A stretch of 64,000 nt of DNA from Microbacterium saperdae (GCF_006716345.1 NZ_VFOX01000002.1:1116001-1180000); one strand, 5' to 3'; shown: positions 44,178 to 53,027, numbered from the stretch's first letter. Numbers and translations are program-made. The notes: generated by a model from the letters alone, not told the origin.

Positions 44178-44987
44178 TCAGCGCGCGCGTAGATCCAGGA
44201 GACGGGAGATCTCGCCCCAGGCGAGGCTGCCGAGACGCCGATCAGCGTCGGGAGTGCCTCCCCGTGCCATCGCGGTGCCGCCCTCCGGAGCGGTCTCACC
44301 GGGGAGAAGCACGCGGTGTCCCGCCTCCGGCAGGGTGATCAGCATCGTGATCTTCCCCTGAGCGGCCCGTCGGGAGACGATCGCATCGGAGAACCGGATG
44401 CTCGGCCACACCCGATCATCGCCGCCTGCGACGAGCAGCACCTCACCCGAGATGTCTTCGACGGCGATAGCCGCTGCGGCCGCTGCATCCGGATCCCGCT
44501 CGAGACTGCGCGCGTAGAGACCGAGGTACTCCGGCGGGTCGTCCGTCGGGGTCCACTCGGGGTCGAATGCGACAGCCGGGAGGGGTGTGCCGTCGAGAGT
44601 CCAGTGCGACGACCAGTTCCCCGCCGAGAACCCCGACCACACGACCGACGGGGGGGAGAGGGCGATGGTCGCGTCGACCGGCTGCACGGCGGCTGTCACC
44701 AACGCGGCCTCGGCGCCGAAGGACGTCCCCATGATCGCGACGCGGTCGTGGTCACGACGCAGAACGTCGAGATGGTCGAAGAAGAGCTCGAGCGGGACGT
44801 CGTGAGGTGCGGGACGTTGACCGACCCCGCCGAACCAACGGATCGCGCGGACGCGTGCGCCGTGCGCCGCGAGAAGGTCGGCTCGATGGGTCTCGACCCG
44901 CCCGCTCGATCCGGCGAGCAGGAGGACGGCGGTTCCCGAAGGAATGATCGGGTACGCGTCGTGTACGTCGTCAACGTCGTGATGCAC
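44178..44987 (-). CDS. BAAT/acyl-CoA thioester hydrolase-like alpha/beta hydrolase
   Basis: The 269-residue protein looks like the C-terminal domain of bile acid-CoA:amino acid N-acyltransferases and bacterial relatives. The nucleophile elbow is MGTSFGAEAAL, the Asp is in GGDDRVWPS and the His in EAGHRVLLPGE. The gene starts with GTG 44987, which lies inside the 3' end of a 48-residue ORF, so the two overlap by 17 bp and are probably coupled. The substrate is unknown. Confidence 0.85.
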   Translation of the reverse strand: MHHDVDDVHDAYPIIPSGTAVLLLAGSSGRVETHRADLLAAHGARVRAIRWFGGVGQRPAPHDVPLELFFDHLDVLRRDHDRVAIMGTSFGAEAALVTAAVQPVDATIALSPPSVVWSGFSAGNWSSHWTLDGTPLPAVAFDPEWTPTDDPPEYLGLYARSLERDPDAAAAAAIAVEDISGEVLLVAGGDDRVWPSIRFSDAIVSRRAAQGKITMLITLPEAGHRVLLPGETAPEGGTAMARGGTPDADRRLGSLAWGEISRLLDLRAR

Positions 44988-45117
44988 GGTCGTCCTCAGG
45001 TCGATGGCGGGGGAGCGTCACTCGCGATCCCGTCCGAAGTGTGGAGATGCCGGTGAGCATTCCGAACATCAGCGTGCTGAACGCTCCGATCATGGTCCAG
45101 ATCTGCGCGTCGTTCAT
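44971..45117 (-). CDS. 48-residue single-helix membrane protein
   Basis: The short ORF begins MNDAQIWTMIGAFSTLMFGM, one transmembrane helix with a short outer end, followed by a basic tail. GGGAG lies about 8 bp before ATG 45117, which supports translation. It overlaps the start of the hydrolase gene by 17 bp. Similar tiny helices occur in actinobacteria without known function. Confidence 0.55.
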   Translation of the reverse strand: MNDAQIWTMIGAFSTLMFGMLTGISTLRTGSRVTLPRHRPEDDRASRR

Positions 45118-45202
45118 GAATCCCACTCCCTCATGCTGGCATCGATCCGAGGAGTCTGCCAGCGGCCGAAGTGGGGGACGGGCGGCCCCACGGCTCGCAT
45201 CG

Positions 45203-45239
45203 CGGAGGTGGGCGGAGAACGTCTCCCCGCCCACCTCCG
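45203..45239. terminator. Terminator hairpin after rtcB
   Basis: Arms 45203-45215 and 45227-45239 (core GGAGGTGGGCGG) pair over 13 bp with an 11-nt loop, starting 3 bp past the rtcB stop on the minus strand. No U tract follows. Confidence 0.7.
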
Positions 45240-45242
45240 GAA

Positions 45243-46412
45243 TCAGTCGCCCTTCACGTTGACCAGCTGGCGCAACGTGTGCCGGATGGTCACCAGGCTC
45301 GCGGCATCCGCCATCACCTGGTCGATCGGCTTGTAGGCCTGCGGGATCTCGTCGAGGAAGGCGTCCGTGTCACGGAACTCGATCCCCATCATCGCCTCCC
45401 GCAACTGATCGTGTGTGAACCTCTTCCGCGCGGCCGACCGGGAGTACTCCCGTCCCGCTCCGTGGGGCGAGGAGTTCAGCGACAGCGGGTCGCCGAGACC
45501 CTCCACGACGTACGAGGCAGTACCCATCGACCCCGGGATGAGCCCCGGTCGACCGGCGTCGGCCTGGATCGCCCCCTTGCGCGACACCCACACCTGCTTG
45601 CCGAAATGCTTCTCCGACTCGGTGAAGTTGTGGTGACAGTTGATGCGCTCCTGATCCTCCACCACGGTGCCGAGGAACTCCGATACCTGACGGATGACCC
45701 GGTCCATCATCTCCTCCCGGTTCAGCAGCGCGAAGTGCTGGGCCCACCGCAGCTCCCGGATGTACCGGGTGAACTCCGGGGTGCCCTCCACCAGGTAAGC
45801 CAGGTCGGGGTCGGGGAGGTCGATCCACCACTGCTTCGCCAGCTTCTGCGCGACACCGATGTGGTGGCCGGCGATCTTGTTGCCGACGCCGCGGGATCCC
45901 GAGTGCAGGAACAGCCACACCCGGTCGAGCTCGTCGACCGACACCTCGATGAAGTGGTTGCCGGAGCCGAGCGTTCCCAGCTGCAGGCGCCAGTTCCCCG
46001 CGTACTGGGCGGGGTCGAAGCCGTGCTTCTCGGCAAGCTGCTCGAGCTCGGCGATGCGCGGCTCGGCGGTGGCGACGACCTTGCGGTTGTACCGGCCGGC
46101 CGACAGCGGGATGGCGCGTTCGATCTGCTCGCGGAGCTCGGCGAGGTCGCGACCGTCCAGGTCGCTTCTCGTGAACTGCGTGCGGACGGCGATCATGCCG
46201 CAGCCGATGTCGACGCCGACGGCTGCGGGGATGATCGCGCCGAGCGTCGGGATGACCGAGCCGACCGTCGCCCCCTTGCCGAGGTGCGCGTCCGGCATCA
46301 GCGCCAGGTGCGGGTGGATGAACGGCATGCGGGCCGTGGTGTGCGCCTGATCGAGTGTCTTCTCGTCGATCAGCGACGCCCACGACAGCAGCCGTGCGGA
46401 GAGCCTCTCCAT
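45243..46412 (-). CDS. rtcB: RNA-splicing ligase RtcB
   Basis: The 389-residue GTP-dependent ligase joins 2',3'-cyclic phosphate and 5'-OH RNA ends in repair. Metal ligands appear in MPDAHLGKG, VDIGCGMIAV, GSGNHFIEV and NCHHNF. The guanylylated His is in SPHGAGREYSRSAA. AAAGG lies about 5 bp before ATG 46412. The long leader upstream holds a small ORF and a Rho-independent terminator, so expression is probably controlled by attenuation. No RtcA or archease gene is adjacent. Confidence 0.95.
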   Translation of the reverse strand: MERLSARLLSWASLIDEKTLDQAHTTARMPFIHPHLALMPDAHLGKGATVGSVIPTLGAIIPAAVGVDIGCGMIAVRTQFTRSDLDGRDLAELREQIERAIPLSAGRYNRKVVATAEPRIAELEQLAEKHGFDPAQYAGNWRLQLGTLGSGNHFIEVSVDELDRVWLFLHSGSRGVGNKIAGHHIGVAQKLAKQWWIDLPDPDLAYLVEGTPEFTRYIRELRWAQHFALLNREEMMDRVIRQVSEFLGTVVEDQERINCHHNFTESEKHFGKQVWVSRKGAIQADAGRPGLIPGSMGTASYVVEGLGDPLSLNSSPHGAGREYSRSAARKRFTHDQLREAMMGIEFRDTDAFLDEIPQAYKPIDQVMADAASLVTIRHTLRQLVNVKGD

Positions 46413-46460
46413 GATTCCTTTCCTTGGGTGATGTGTCAGCCACAGGTCGGGATGCTCATG

Positions 46461-46491
46461 AAAAAAGCCCCGGACCTGACGGTACGGGGCT
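46461..46491 (-). terminator. Rho-independent terminator/attenuator inside the rtcB leader
   Basis: AGCCCCG (46466-46472) pairs with CGGGGCT (46485-46491), with an inner ACC/GGT, and the minus strand ends in TTTTTT. It begins 18 bp after the leader ORF stop and lies 49 bp before the rtcB start, the layout of an attenuator. Confidence 0.85.
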
Positions 46492-46509
46492 GCGCGAAAG
46501 CGGATGCTG

Positions 46510-46608
46510 TCACACGGCACGTGCCGGAGGGTACGACTCGAAACGGTCATTGCGCTTCTGCTGAAGCGGCAATGCCGTTGCGATGGGAAGATTCCGCAGG
46601 GCGGTCAT
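46510..46608 (-). CDS. 32-residue leader ORF upstream of rtcB
   Basis: The ORF starts at ATG 46608 with AGGAG 7 bp upstream, one of the best ribosome binding sites in the window. The peptide starts MTALRNLPIATALPLQQKR and ends RFESYPPARAV. It is not hydrophobic, has no cysteine and is not rich in one amino acid. It is followed by a Rho-independent terminator and then rtcB. I infer a regulatory leader peptide; a small functional protein is the alternative. Confidence 0.65.
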   Translation of the reverse strand: MTALRNLPIATALPLQQKRNDRFESYPPARAV

Positions 46609-46655
46609 CTGTCGTCTCCTCGGCTGTGCGCTGTGCCGGTCGGCACAGCCATCCG

Positions 46656-46685
46656 AGACTAGGGGGCGACACGCCCGGGAGTCAA
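46656..46685 (-). promoter_or_regulatory. Promoter of the rtcB leader
   Basis: TTGACT (46685-46680) and TAGTCT (46661-46656) are 18 bp apart on the minus strand. Transcription should begin near 46649, giving a leader of about 235 nt before rtcB. Two overlapping hairpins can form just after the start, as GGCTGTGC can pair with either of two following GCACAGC copies. Confidence 0.7.
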
Positions 46686-47086
46686 GCCGAATCGCGCGGC
46701 GGGTTGTACATGAACTCGATGCGGATACCGTCTTCATCCTCGACGAATGAGGCGTAGTACCGGTCGCTGTACCGGGGATACTCCTTCGGTTCGCGCACGG
46801 CGGTCCACCCGGCATCCAGCGCCACCGCATGCAGGCGATCGACCTCGTCGCGCGAGTTCATGGCCCACGCCAGATGCTGCCAGCCGACGCGACCGTGCCG
46901 GTGCGGGGCGGAGTCTTCGTCCCACATATAGAGGATCATCTCGGTCTCATCGCCGTTGTGCCAGGAGATGGAGTGGTCGTCCTCCCCACCGCTCTGATAA
47001 CCGAGCGCCGTGAGGATCGGGTGGTACTGCGCGCGCCCGCGCTCGAGGTCGGCGACGGTGATGCCCAGATGATCGAGAAGAGCCAT
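46682..47086 (-). CDS. VOC-fold (glyoxalase-like) protein
   Basis: The 134-residue single-domain VOC protein has LDHLGITVADLERGRAQYHP at the start, WQHLAWAM in the middle and DGIRIEFMYNP with the usual late Glu near the end. His, His and Glu in these segments could bind a metal. Substrate unknown. The stop codon lies within the -35 box of the rtcB leader promoter. The start ATG 47086 has GAGACT 6 bp upstream, a weak leaderless match. Confidence 0.9.
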   Translation of the reverse strand: MALLDHLGITVADLERGRAQYHPILTALGYQSGGEDDHSISWHNGDETEMILYMWDEDSAPHRHGRVGWQHLAWAMNSRDEVDRLHAVALDAGWTAVREPKEYPRYSDRYYASFVEDEDGIRIEFMYNPPRDSA

Positions 47087-47151
47087 GCGGTCAGTCTCCC
47101 CGTCGTTGCGTGGGGGAGCGGGATTGCGCCCGCGCGTGCGGTGGATCGGGG

Positions 47152-47919
47152 TCAATGCGGGGCGTGGTACTCGGACTCGCCGCGCTTCCAGTAGCCCTTC
47201 ACCACGGCCTTCGCCGGATCGATCGCCCAGCGCTCGAGCAGAGCGCGGCCGGGCTTGACGATCCCCTGCTCGGCAGCGATGAACACGAACGGATCCTCGC
47301 CCACCGCGTCTTCCGAGGTGAGGGAGTCGAGGAAACCGACGAGTGCGGAGCCGGCGGGGGCCTCGCCGCGATGCAGCCACTCGACCGCGATCGGGGCGTC
47401 GATGTCGATCTCCCGACCGGCAGTGACGGTCTCGATGACGATGCGGGCCGGGACGTCGGGCGCGATGAGGGCGGCGAAGCGACGGATCGCGGGGATCGCG
47501 GTCTCGTCGCCCACGAGGAGCCAGGAGCCGGGAGTGCCGGTGAGCACGGCAGAGCCTCGCGGCCCACCCACGCCGATCGAGGAGCCGAGGGGAGCGGATG
47601 CCGCCCACGGCGCTGCGACGCCCTGGTCGCCGTGCACCGCGAACTCCACGTCGAGCCAGTCGGCGCCCCAGGCCAGAGGGGTGTACTCCCGACTCGGAGC
47701 GGACCGCAGCTCCTCGATCGAGTCCACCGGTCCGGAGGGGAAGAACAGGCGCATGTGGTCGTCGGCGCCTGGTGAATCGAAGCCGGCGAGGTCATCGCCG
47801 CGGAGGCGCACGCGGACGAAATCCGGGGCGAGCCATTCGCGCGCGACCAGGGTGACGGTACGGAAGCGCAACTCCAGGCTGCGGCGCTCGATCGTGAAAT
47901 CGGATTTCGTCTTGCTCAT
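47152..47919 (-). CDS. Siderophore-interacting protein (ferric-siderophore reductase)
   Basis: The 255-residue flavoprotein has the FAD-binding motif REYTPLAW and the NAD(P)H-domain stretch GSWLLVGDETAIPAI, typical of ViuB/SIP proteins that release iron from siderophores in the cytoplasm. The C-terminus GYWKRGESEYHAPH is characteristic. It diverges from the siderophore transporter operon, and a DtxR/IdeR-type box ends exactly at its start codon, so it should be repressed under iron excess. Confidence 0.95.
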   Translation of the reverse strand: MSKTKSDFTIERRSLELRFRTVTLVAREWLAPDFVRVRLRGDDLAGFDSPGADDHMRLFFPSGPVDSIEELRSAPSREYTPLAWGADWLDVEFAVHGDQGVAAPWAASAPLGSSIGVGGPRGSAVLTGTPGSWLLVGDETAIPAIRRFAALIAPDVPARIVIETVTAGREIDIDAPIAVEWLHRGEAPAGSALVGFLDSLTSEDAVGEDPFVFIAAEQGIVKPGRALLERWAIDPAKAVVKGYWKRGESEYHAPH

Positions 47920-47937
47920 GGATTGAGGCTAACCTAA
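47919..47937. promoter_or_regulatory. DtxR/IdeR-like iron box 1
   Basis: The 19-mer ends GAGGCTAACCTAA and matches about 14 of 19 positions of the IdeR consensus, with a full right half. It abuts the ATG of the siderophore-interacting protein gene on the minus strand. Confidence 0.65.
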
Positions 47938-47943
47938 TTTGTG

Positions 47944-47962
47944 TGAGGGTAGGCAAACCTAA
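47944..47962. promoter_or_regulatory. DtxR/IdeR-like iron box 2
   Basis: TGAGGGTAGGCAAACCTAA matches 16 of 19 positions of the IdeR consensus. It lies 58 bp before the binding-protein gene and 25 bp from box 1, so both divergent transcripts should be iron-repressed. Confidence 0.8.
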
Positions 47963-48019
47963 CTCTCCTCCTGCGTCCCTCGCGCGACGCACCGATCCCC
48001 GCAGAACAGGAGTCTCTCC

Positions 48020-49015
48020 ATGTCCATGCCCAGAACTCTCCGCGCCACAGGCCTCGGCCTCGTCGGCCTTCTCGCCCTCTCCGGGTGCGCCACCGGTGGC
48101 ACCGCGGAACCGGAGCAGACGGAAGCCGCCGCGGCATCCGTCACGATCGAGGACAACACCGGTGAGCACGAGATCGCGACGCCGCCCGCATCCGTCGTCG
48201 CCCTCGACAACCGCACATTCCAGACGCTCTCCGACTGGGGTGTGGAGCTCTCGGCGGGCGCGGTCGCTCTGATGCCCGACACCGTGTCGTACGTGAAGGA
48301 CGACGCGATCGTGGATGTCGGCCTGCACAGCGAGCCGGATCTGGAAGCCATCGTGGCCGTCGAGCCGGACCTGATCATCAGCGGTCAGCGCTTCACGCAG
48401 CACAACGCGGCGATCGCCGACCTCGTGCCCGACGCGACCATCATCGATCTCGAGCCGCGCGAAGGCGAGGCATTCGATGAGGAACTCACGCGACAGGTCA
48501 CCGTGCTCGGCGAGATCTTCGGCAAGCAGGACGAGGCGAAGAAGCTGGTCGACGACTTCCACGCCGCCGTCGAGCGCGCGAAAGCCGCCTACGACGCCGC
48601 CGACACGGTGATGGCCGTGAACACCTCAGGCGGAGCGATCGGTTACCTGGCGCCGACCGTCGGACGATCGCTCGGGCCGGTCTACGACATCCTCGGGCTC
48701 ACTCCCGCCCTCGAGGTCGCCGACGCGACCGACGACCACCAGGGGGATGACATCTCGGTCGAGGCGATCGCCGCGTCGAACCCCGACTGGATCCTGGTGC
48801 TCGACCGCGACGCCGTATTCGCGGATGAGACCCCCGACTACGTCCAGGCCGCGGAGATCATCGAGAACTCCGAGGCGCTCGCCGGAGTCACGGCCGTGAA
48901 GAACGAGCAGATCGTCTACATGCCCACGGACACGTACCTGAACGAGGGCATCCAGACCTACACGGCGTTCTTCGACGACCTCGCCGACGCGCTCGAGAAG
49001 AGCGCGGGCAACTGA
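48020..49015 (+). CDS. Siderophore-binding lipoprotein (FatB/YclQ-like)
   Basis: The 331-residue lipoprotein has a signal peptide ending LLALSGC and a class III periplasmic-binding fold (ATPPASVVALDNRTFQTL, EPDLIISGQRF). It resembles the FatB/YclQ group that captures catecholate siderophores such as petrobactin-type compounds. AGGAG lies 7 bp before the ATG. It is the first gene of a four-gene uptake operon and lies behind two iron boxes. Confidence 0.93.
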   Translation: MSMPRTLRATGLGLVGLLALSGCATGGTAEPEQTEAAAASVTIEDNTGEHEIATPPASVVALDNRTFQTLSDWGVELSAGAVALMPDTVSYVKDDAIVDVGLHSEPDLEAIVAVEPDLIISGQRFTQHNAAIADLVPDATIIDLEPREGEAFDEELTRQVTVLGEIFGKQDEAKKLVDDFHAAVERAKAAYDAADTVMAVNTSGGAIGYLAPTVGRSLGPVYDILGLTPALEVADATDDHQGDDISVEAIAASNPDWILVLDRDAVFADETPDYVQAAEIIENSEALAGVTAVKNEQIVYMPTDTYLNEGIQTYTAFFDDLADALEKSAGN

Positions 49016-49062
49016 GGATCCGCGGCGGCATCCGAGGACTCGGGTGCCGCCGCATCGTCATC

Positions 49063-50049
49063 ATGACCTCCACTGCTCTCACCACGTCGCCGCGCTACGC
49101 AGGGCGACTGTTCGACGTGAAGCTGCTCATCGGCGTGCTCGTCGTCGCCGCGCTGCTGGTGCTCTCGCTTTTCACCGGGGTGTACGACATCGCGGGTGCC
49201 GACGACGGCGCCGAGATGTTCCAGATCACCCGCATCCCCCGCACGATCGCTCTCGTGCTGGCGGGGGCGGCGATGGCCATGGCCGGTCTCGTGATGCAGC
49301 TGCTCACGCAGAACCGCTTCGTCGAACCGACCACCACGGGCACGACCGAGTGGGCGGGGCTCGGACTGCTCGCCGTCATGGTGTTCGTGCCGCATCCGTC
49401 GATCCCGCTGCGGATGGCCGGTGCGGTCGTCGCCGCCTTCATCGGGACGATGGTGTTCTTCGCATTCCTGCGCCGGGTCTCCCTCCGGTCCTCGCTCATC
49501 GTCCCGATCGTCGGCATCATGCTCGGCTCGGTGGTCGGCGCGGTATCCACCTATTTCGCTCTCGCCACCGACTCGCTGCAGAGCCTCGGAGTCTGGTTCG
49601 CCGGGAGCTTCACCTCGGTGCTCCGAGGGCAGTACGAGATGCTCTGGATCGTCGCCCTGGTCGGCGTCGCGGTGTTCATCGTCGCCGACCGGCTGACGAT
49701 CGCCGGACTCGGCGAGGAGATCGCGACCAACGTGGGGGTGAACTACAACCGCGTCATCCTGCTGGGCACCATCCTCATCGCGGTCGCCACGGGCGTCGTG
49801 ACGGTCGTGGTCGGCAATCTGCCCTTCCTCGGGCTGATCGTCCCCAACATCGTCTCGATGGTGCGCGGCGACGACCTGCGCAGCAACCTGCCGTGGGTGT
49901 GCCTGCTCGGCATCGCGATCGTCACGGTCTGCGACATCATCGGCCGCACGATCATCATGCCGTTCGAGGTGCCGGTGTCGCTGATCCTCGGGATCGTGGG
50001 CGCCGTCGTGTTCATCCTGCTCCTGCTGAGGCAGCGTCGTCGTGGCTAG
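49063..50049 (+). CDS. Siderophore ABC permease 1 (FecCD family, YclN-like)
   Basis: The 328-residue permease has about nine to ten helices and the FecCD motifs RIPRTIALVLAGAAMAMAGL, GTTEWAGLGLLAV and GNLPFLGLIVPNIVSMVRGDD, the last being the contact to the ATPase. It forms a heterodimer with the next permease. The ATG at 49063 lies 47 bp after the binding-protein stop. The second permease overlaps its 3' end. Confidence 0.94.
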   Translation: MTSTALTTSPRYAGRLFDVKLLIGVLVVAALLVLSLFTGVYDIAGADDGAEMFQITRIPRTIALVLAGAAMAMAGLVMQLLTQNRFVEPTTTGTTEWAGLGLLAVMVFVPHPSIPLRMAGAVVAAFIGTMVFFAFLRRVSLRSSLIVPIVGIMLGSVVGAVSTYFALATDSLQSLGVWFAGSFTSVLRGQYEMLWIVALVGVAVFIVADRLTIAGLGEEIATNVGVNYNRVILLGTILIAVATGVVTVVVGNLPFLGLIVPNIVSMVRGDDLRSNLPWVCLLGIAIVTVCDIIGRTIIMPFEVPVSLILGIVGAVVFILLLLRQRRRG

Positions 50050-51067
50050 CCTCATGACGACGACCTCGCGATCGGCCGGCGCGTTCACGACGCCCGGGGC
50101 GCGGCGGCGCTATGTGATCGTGCTGGGGGTCCTGATCGTCGCCGCTGCGGTGTTCGGATTCGGCGTGCTCGCGTGGGACAACCCGATGCCGGTCGGATCC
50201 GACGGCTTCTGGCGCATCGCGAAGCATCGCGCCACGAACGTCACCGTCATGGCCGTGGTGGCCGTGGCCCAGGCGGTGGCGACGGTCGCGTTCCAGACCG
50301 TCACGAACAACCGGATCATCACCCCCTCGATCATGGGCTTCGAGTCGTTGTACCGCGTGGTGCAGACCTCCACCGTGTACGTGTTCGGAGTCGCAGGCCT
50401 CGTCGCGATCCAGGGCATCTGGCAGTTCGGACTGCAGGTCGTGATCATGGTCGGTCTCGCCATGGCGCTCTACGGCTGGCTGTTGTCCGGGCGATACGGG
50501 AACCTCCAGATCATGCTCCTGATCGGCATCATCATCGGGGGCGGGCTCGGCGCCATCTCCACGTTCATGCAGCGCCTGCTCACGCCCAGCGAGTTCGACG
50601 TGCTCGCTGCACGGCTCTTCGGCAACGTGTCGAACGCCGATGCCTCCTACCTGCCGTTGGCGATACCGCTGTGCATCGGTGCCTCCGCGCTGCTGTGGAT
50701 GCGAGCCCGACGCCTGAACCTGATGGCGCTCGGCTCCGACACCGCTCGCTCACTCGGCCTGGACCACCGCAGGGAGCTGTTCATCGTGCTGTTCCTGGTC
50801 GCGGTGCTCATGGCGACCTCGACCGCGCTGGTGGGGCCGATGACGTTCCTGGGCTTCCTGGTGGCGACGTTGGCGTACCAGTTCTCCGACACGCACGACC
50901 ACCGCCTGATCTTCCCGGTGGCCGTGCTCACGGCGTTCACGATTCTCTCCGGCGCGTACTTCGTGATGAAGAACGTCTTCTACGCGCAGGGGATGGTGTC
51001 GCTCCTGATCGAACTCGTGGGCGGCACCGTCTTCCTCATCGTCATCCTCAGAAAGGGCCGTCTGTGA
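50042..51067 (+). CDS. Siderophore ABC permease 2 (FecCD family, YclO-like)
   Basis: The 341-residue permease has about ten helices with RIAKHRATNVTVMAVVAVAQA, NNRIITPSIMGFESLYRVVQ and VGPMTFLGFLVATLAYQF. It is the partner of the preceding permease. GTG 50042 overlaps the upstream gene by 8 bp; an in-frame ATG at 50054 is an alternative start. Its stop overlaps the ATPase start as GTGA, so translation of the whole operon is coupled. Confidence 0.93.
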   Translation: MASLMTTTSRSAGAFTTPGARRRYVIVLGVLIVAAAVFGFGVLAWDNPMPVGSDGFWRIAKHRATNVTVMAVVAVAQAVATVAFQTVTNNRIITPSIMGFESLYRVVQTSTVYVFGVAGLVAIQGIWQFGLQVVIMVGLAMALYGWLLSGRYGNLQIMLLIGIIIGGGLGAISTFMQRLLTPSEFDVLAARLFGNVSNADASYLPLAIPLCIGASALLWMRARRLNLMALGSDTARSLGLDHRRELFIVLFLVAVLMATSTALVGPMTFLGFLVATLAYQFSDTHDHRLIFPVAVLTAFTILSGAYFVMKNVFYAQGMVSLLIELVGGTVFLIVILRKGRL

Positions 51068-51819
51068 TCACTCTCCAGGGCGTCCGCAAGAACTACAGCA
51101 GCGAGGTCGCCATCGGCCCCGTCGACCTGCAGATCCCTGCCGGCGGCATCACGGCGCTGATCGGGCCGAATGGCGCCGGCAAGTCGACGCTCCTGACCAT
51201 GATCGGGCGGCTCAACGGGATGGACGCGGGCGCCATCGAGATCGCCGGCTACGACGTCGCCTCCACGCGGTCGAAGGACCTCGCGAAGATCGTGTCGGTG
51301 CTCCGACAGGAGAACCACTTCGTCACGCGCCTCACGGTGCGCCAGCTCGTGGGCTTCGGTCGATTCCCGCATTCGAAGGGGCGGCTCACGAGGACGGACG
51401 AGGAGATCGTCAGCCGTGCGATCGACTTCCTCGATCTGGCGCCGCTCGAAGGGCGCTATCTCGACGAGCTCTCGGGCGGTCAGCGGCAGCGCGCCTACGT
51501 GGCGATGGTGCTCGCGCAGGACACCGCATTCGTGCTGTTGGACGAACCGCTCAACAACCTCGACATGAAGCATGCGGTGCAGATGATGAAGCACCTGCGT
51601 CGCGCGGCGGAGGAACTGGGGCGCACGATCGTCATCGTGCTGCACGACATCAACTTCGCCGGGCACTACGCGGATCACATCTGCGCCATGAAGGACGGCG
51701 CGGTCGTGGAGTTCGGCGTGCCGTCCGAGATCATGACGGACGAGGTGCTCAGCCGCGTCTTCGACACCGCGGTGCAGGTCGTCGACGGGCCATCCGGTCC
51801 TCTCGCCGTGTACTACTGA
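51064..51819 (+). CDS. Siderophore ABC transporter ATPase (YclP/FatE-like)
   Basis: The 251-residue ATPase has Walker A GPNGAGKSTLL, Q-loop VLRQENHF, signature LSGGQRQRAYVAM, Walker B FVLLDEPLNNLD and switch His VLHDINFA. It powers the two FecCD permeases. GTG 51064 overlaps the permease stop by 4 bp. The gene ends the iron-repressed uptake operon; the next gene is convergent 16 bp away. Confidence 0.95.
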   Translation: MITLQGVRKNYSSEVAIGPVDLQIPAGGITALIGPNGAGKSTLLTMIGRLNGMDAGAIEIAGYDVASTRSKDLAKIVSVLRQENHFVTRLTVRQLVGFGRFPHSKGRLTRTDEEIVSRAIDFLDLAPLEGRYLDELSGGQRQRAYVAMVLAQDTAFVLLDEPLNNLDMKHAVQMMKHLRRAAEELGRTIVIVLHDINFAGHYADHICAMKDGAVVEFGVPSEIMTDEVLSRVFDTAVQVVDGPSGPLAVYY

Positions 51820-51835
51820 GCCTCGCGCAGCGCGC

Positions 51836-52042
51836 TCAGAGCTCGATGCCGTGATCCTCGTCGTTGACGCCGGCGTTGTGGCCGCGACGAGACTCGTAGC
51901 CCAAGAACCAGCCCAGCCAGACGATCGCAGCCAGCAGCACCCCGAGCCACACGTTCTGGAAGATCAGTCCGACCACGACGCCGATGACGAGCAGGCCGAT
52001 CGTGACGAGCAGGCGGAGACCGAGGCGCCGGGGTGCGTTCAT
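51836..52042 (-). CDS. Small two-helix membrane protein
   Basis: The 68-residue protein has two hydrophobic helices (LLVTIGLLVIGVVVGLIF and VWLGVLLAAIVWLGWFLGY) and an acidic tail NDEDHGIEL. It is soluble-domain free. No family is recognised, though proteins of this style are common in Microbacteriaceae. It lies between the siderophore operon and the frameshifted glycosylase gene. Confidence 0.65.
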   Translation of the reverse strand: MNAPRRLGLRLLVTIGLLVIGVVVGLIFQNVWLGVLLAAIVWLGWFLGYESRRGHNAGVNDEDHGIEL

Positions 52043-52066
52043 GCCCCCAGCCTAGGGGGCTGGCGC

Positions 52067-53027
52067 TCAGCGCTCGCGGTGGTCCTCTGGCGCCAGTCGA
52101 GGGCCGCGGCGCGGCTCATGCACCCCGCTGGCGAAGATGAGCCGGATCACGCGCTGGCGATGCCCGGTCCACGGGGCGAGCAGCTCGACCATGCCGTCGT
52201 CGTCGGTGCGCTTCCCGGTCAGTGCGTGGCCGACCTCGTGCGCCAGGTGGTAGTCGCCCACGCTCACGGCATCGGGGTCGCCGAGCGCGCGGATGCGCGT
52301 CTCGGCCGAGGTCCAGACACCGATGCCGGGGAGGCTCGTGAGCACCCGGTCGCGATCCGCTCCGGTCGGCGCCGCGCGCACGGCGCGTTCGATGCTCTCG
52401 CCGCGCATGGCGGCACGCACGATCGTCTTCGATTGCGGCGGTTCGACGCCGGCGCGGTGCCACGCCCACGAGGGGATGCCGCGCCACACGGACGAGGGGG
52501 GGAGGGGCGTGCATGGGGCGCGGCGTGGGCCCCGGTGAGCGCTCGCCGAAACGCGACACGAGGGCACGCCACGCGCCGAACGCCTGCATGCCTGTGACCT
52601 TCTGCTCGATGATCGCGCAGGCGAGCGCATCGAAGATCTCGTCGGTGCGGGTCAGGCGCAGTCCGGGGTGCCGGCGGGCCGATTCCTCGATCAGGGGGTG
52701 CAAGGAGGCATCGAAGCCGTCGGCATCGTCGTCGGCACCGCACAGGCGGGGTACCCGGTCCAGGGCGTTCTCGGCTCCCGGCCCCCACGCGGTCGCGCGG
52801 ATCTCATCGCCGACGGCGCGCAGGGCGAGTGTCGCCACACCGACAGGCGTGCGGATCGCACGCCAGATCACAGGGCCGTCGATGACGGTGGTCGGGTCGG
52901 TGCGCCCCCGGCGGAGCATGCCGACGGTGGCGAGGAGATCGACCGGGTGTGCCGGCCGATAGACGGTCTCCCTGCGCAGCTCCGGAATGGCGGCCTCGGC
53001 CGCTCCGGCATCCGCTGTCAGGGTCAT
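52067..53027 (-). pseudogene. HhH-GPD DNA glycosylase (AlkA-like), frameshifted at a C7 tract
   Basis: The N-terminal half (ATG 53027) reads well through FDALACAIIEQKVTGMQAFG. At a run of seven G on the plus strand (52496-52502) the frame must shift by one extra base to continue with WRGIPSWAWHRAGVEPP, the helix-hairpin-helix SLPGIGVWTSAETRIRALGD and catalytic Asp in SVGDYHLAHEVG. Removing one base of the run restores a single frame of about 320 codons. The lesion may be real decay, slipped-strand variation or a sequencing error. The family removes alkylated bases, in step with ogt elsewhere in the window. Confidence 0.85.
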
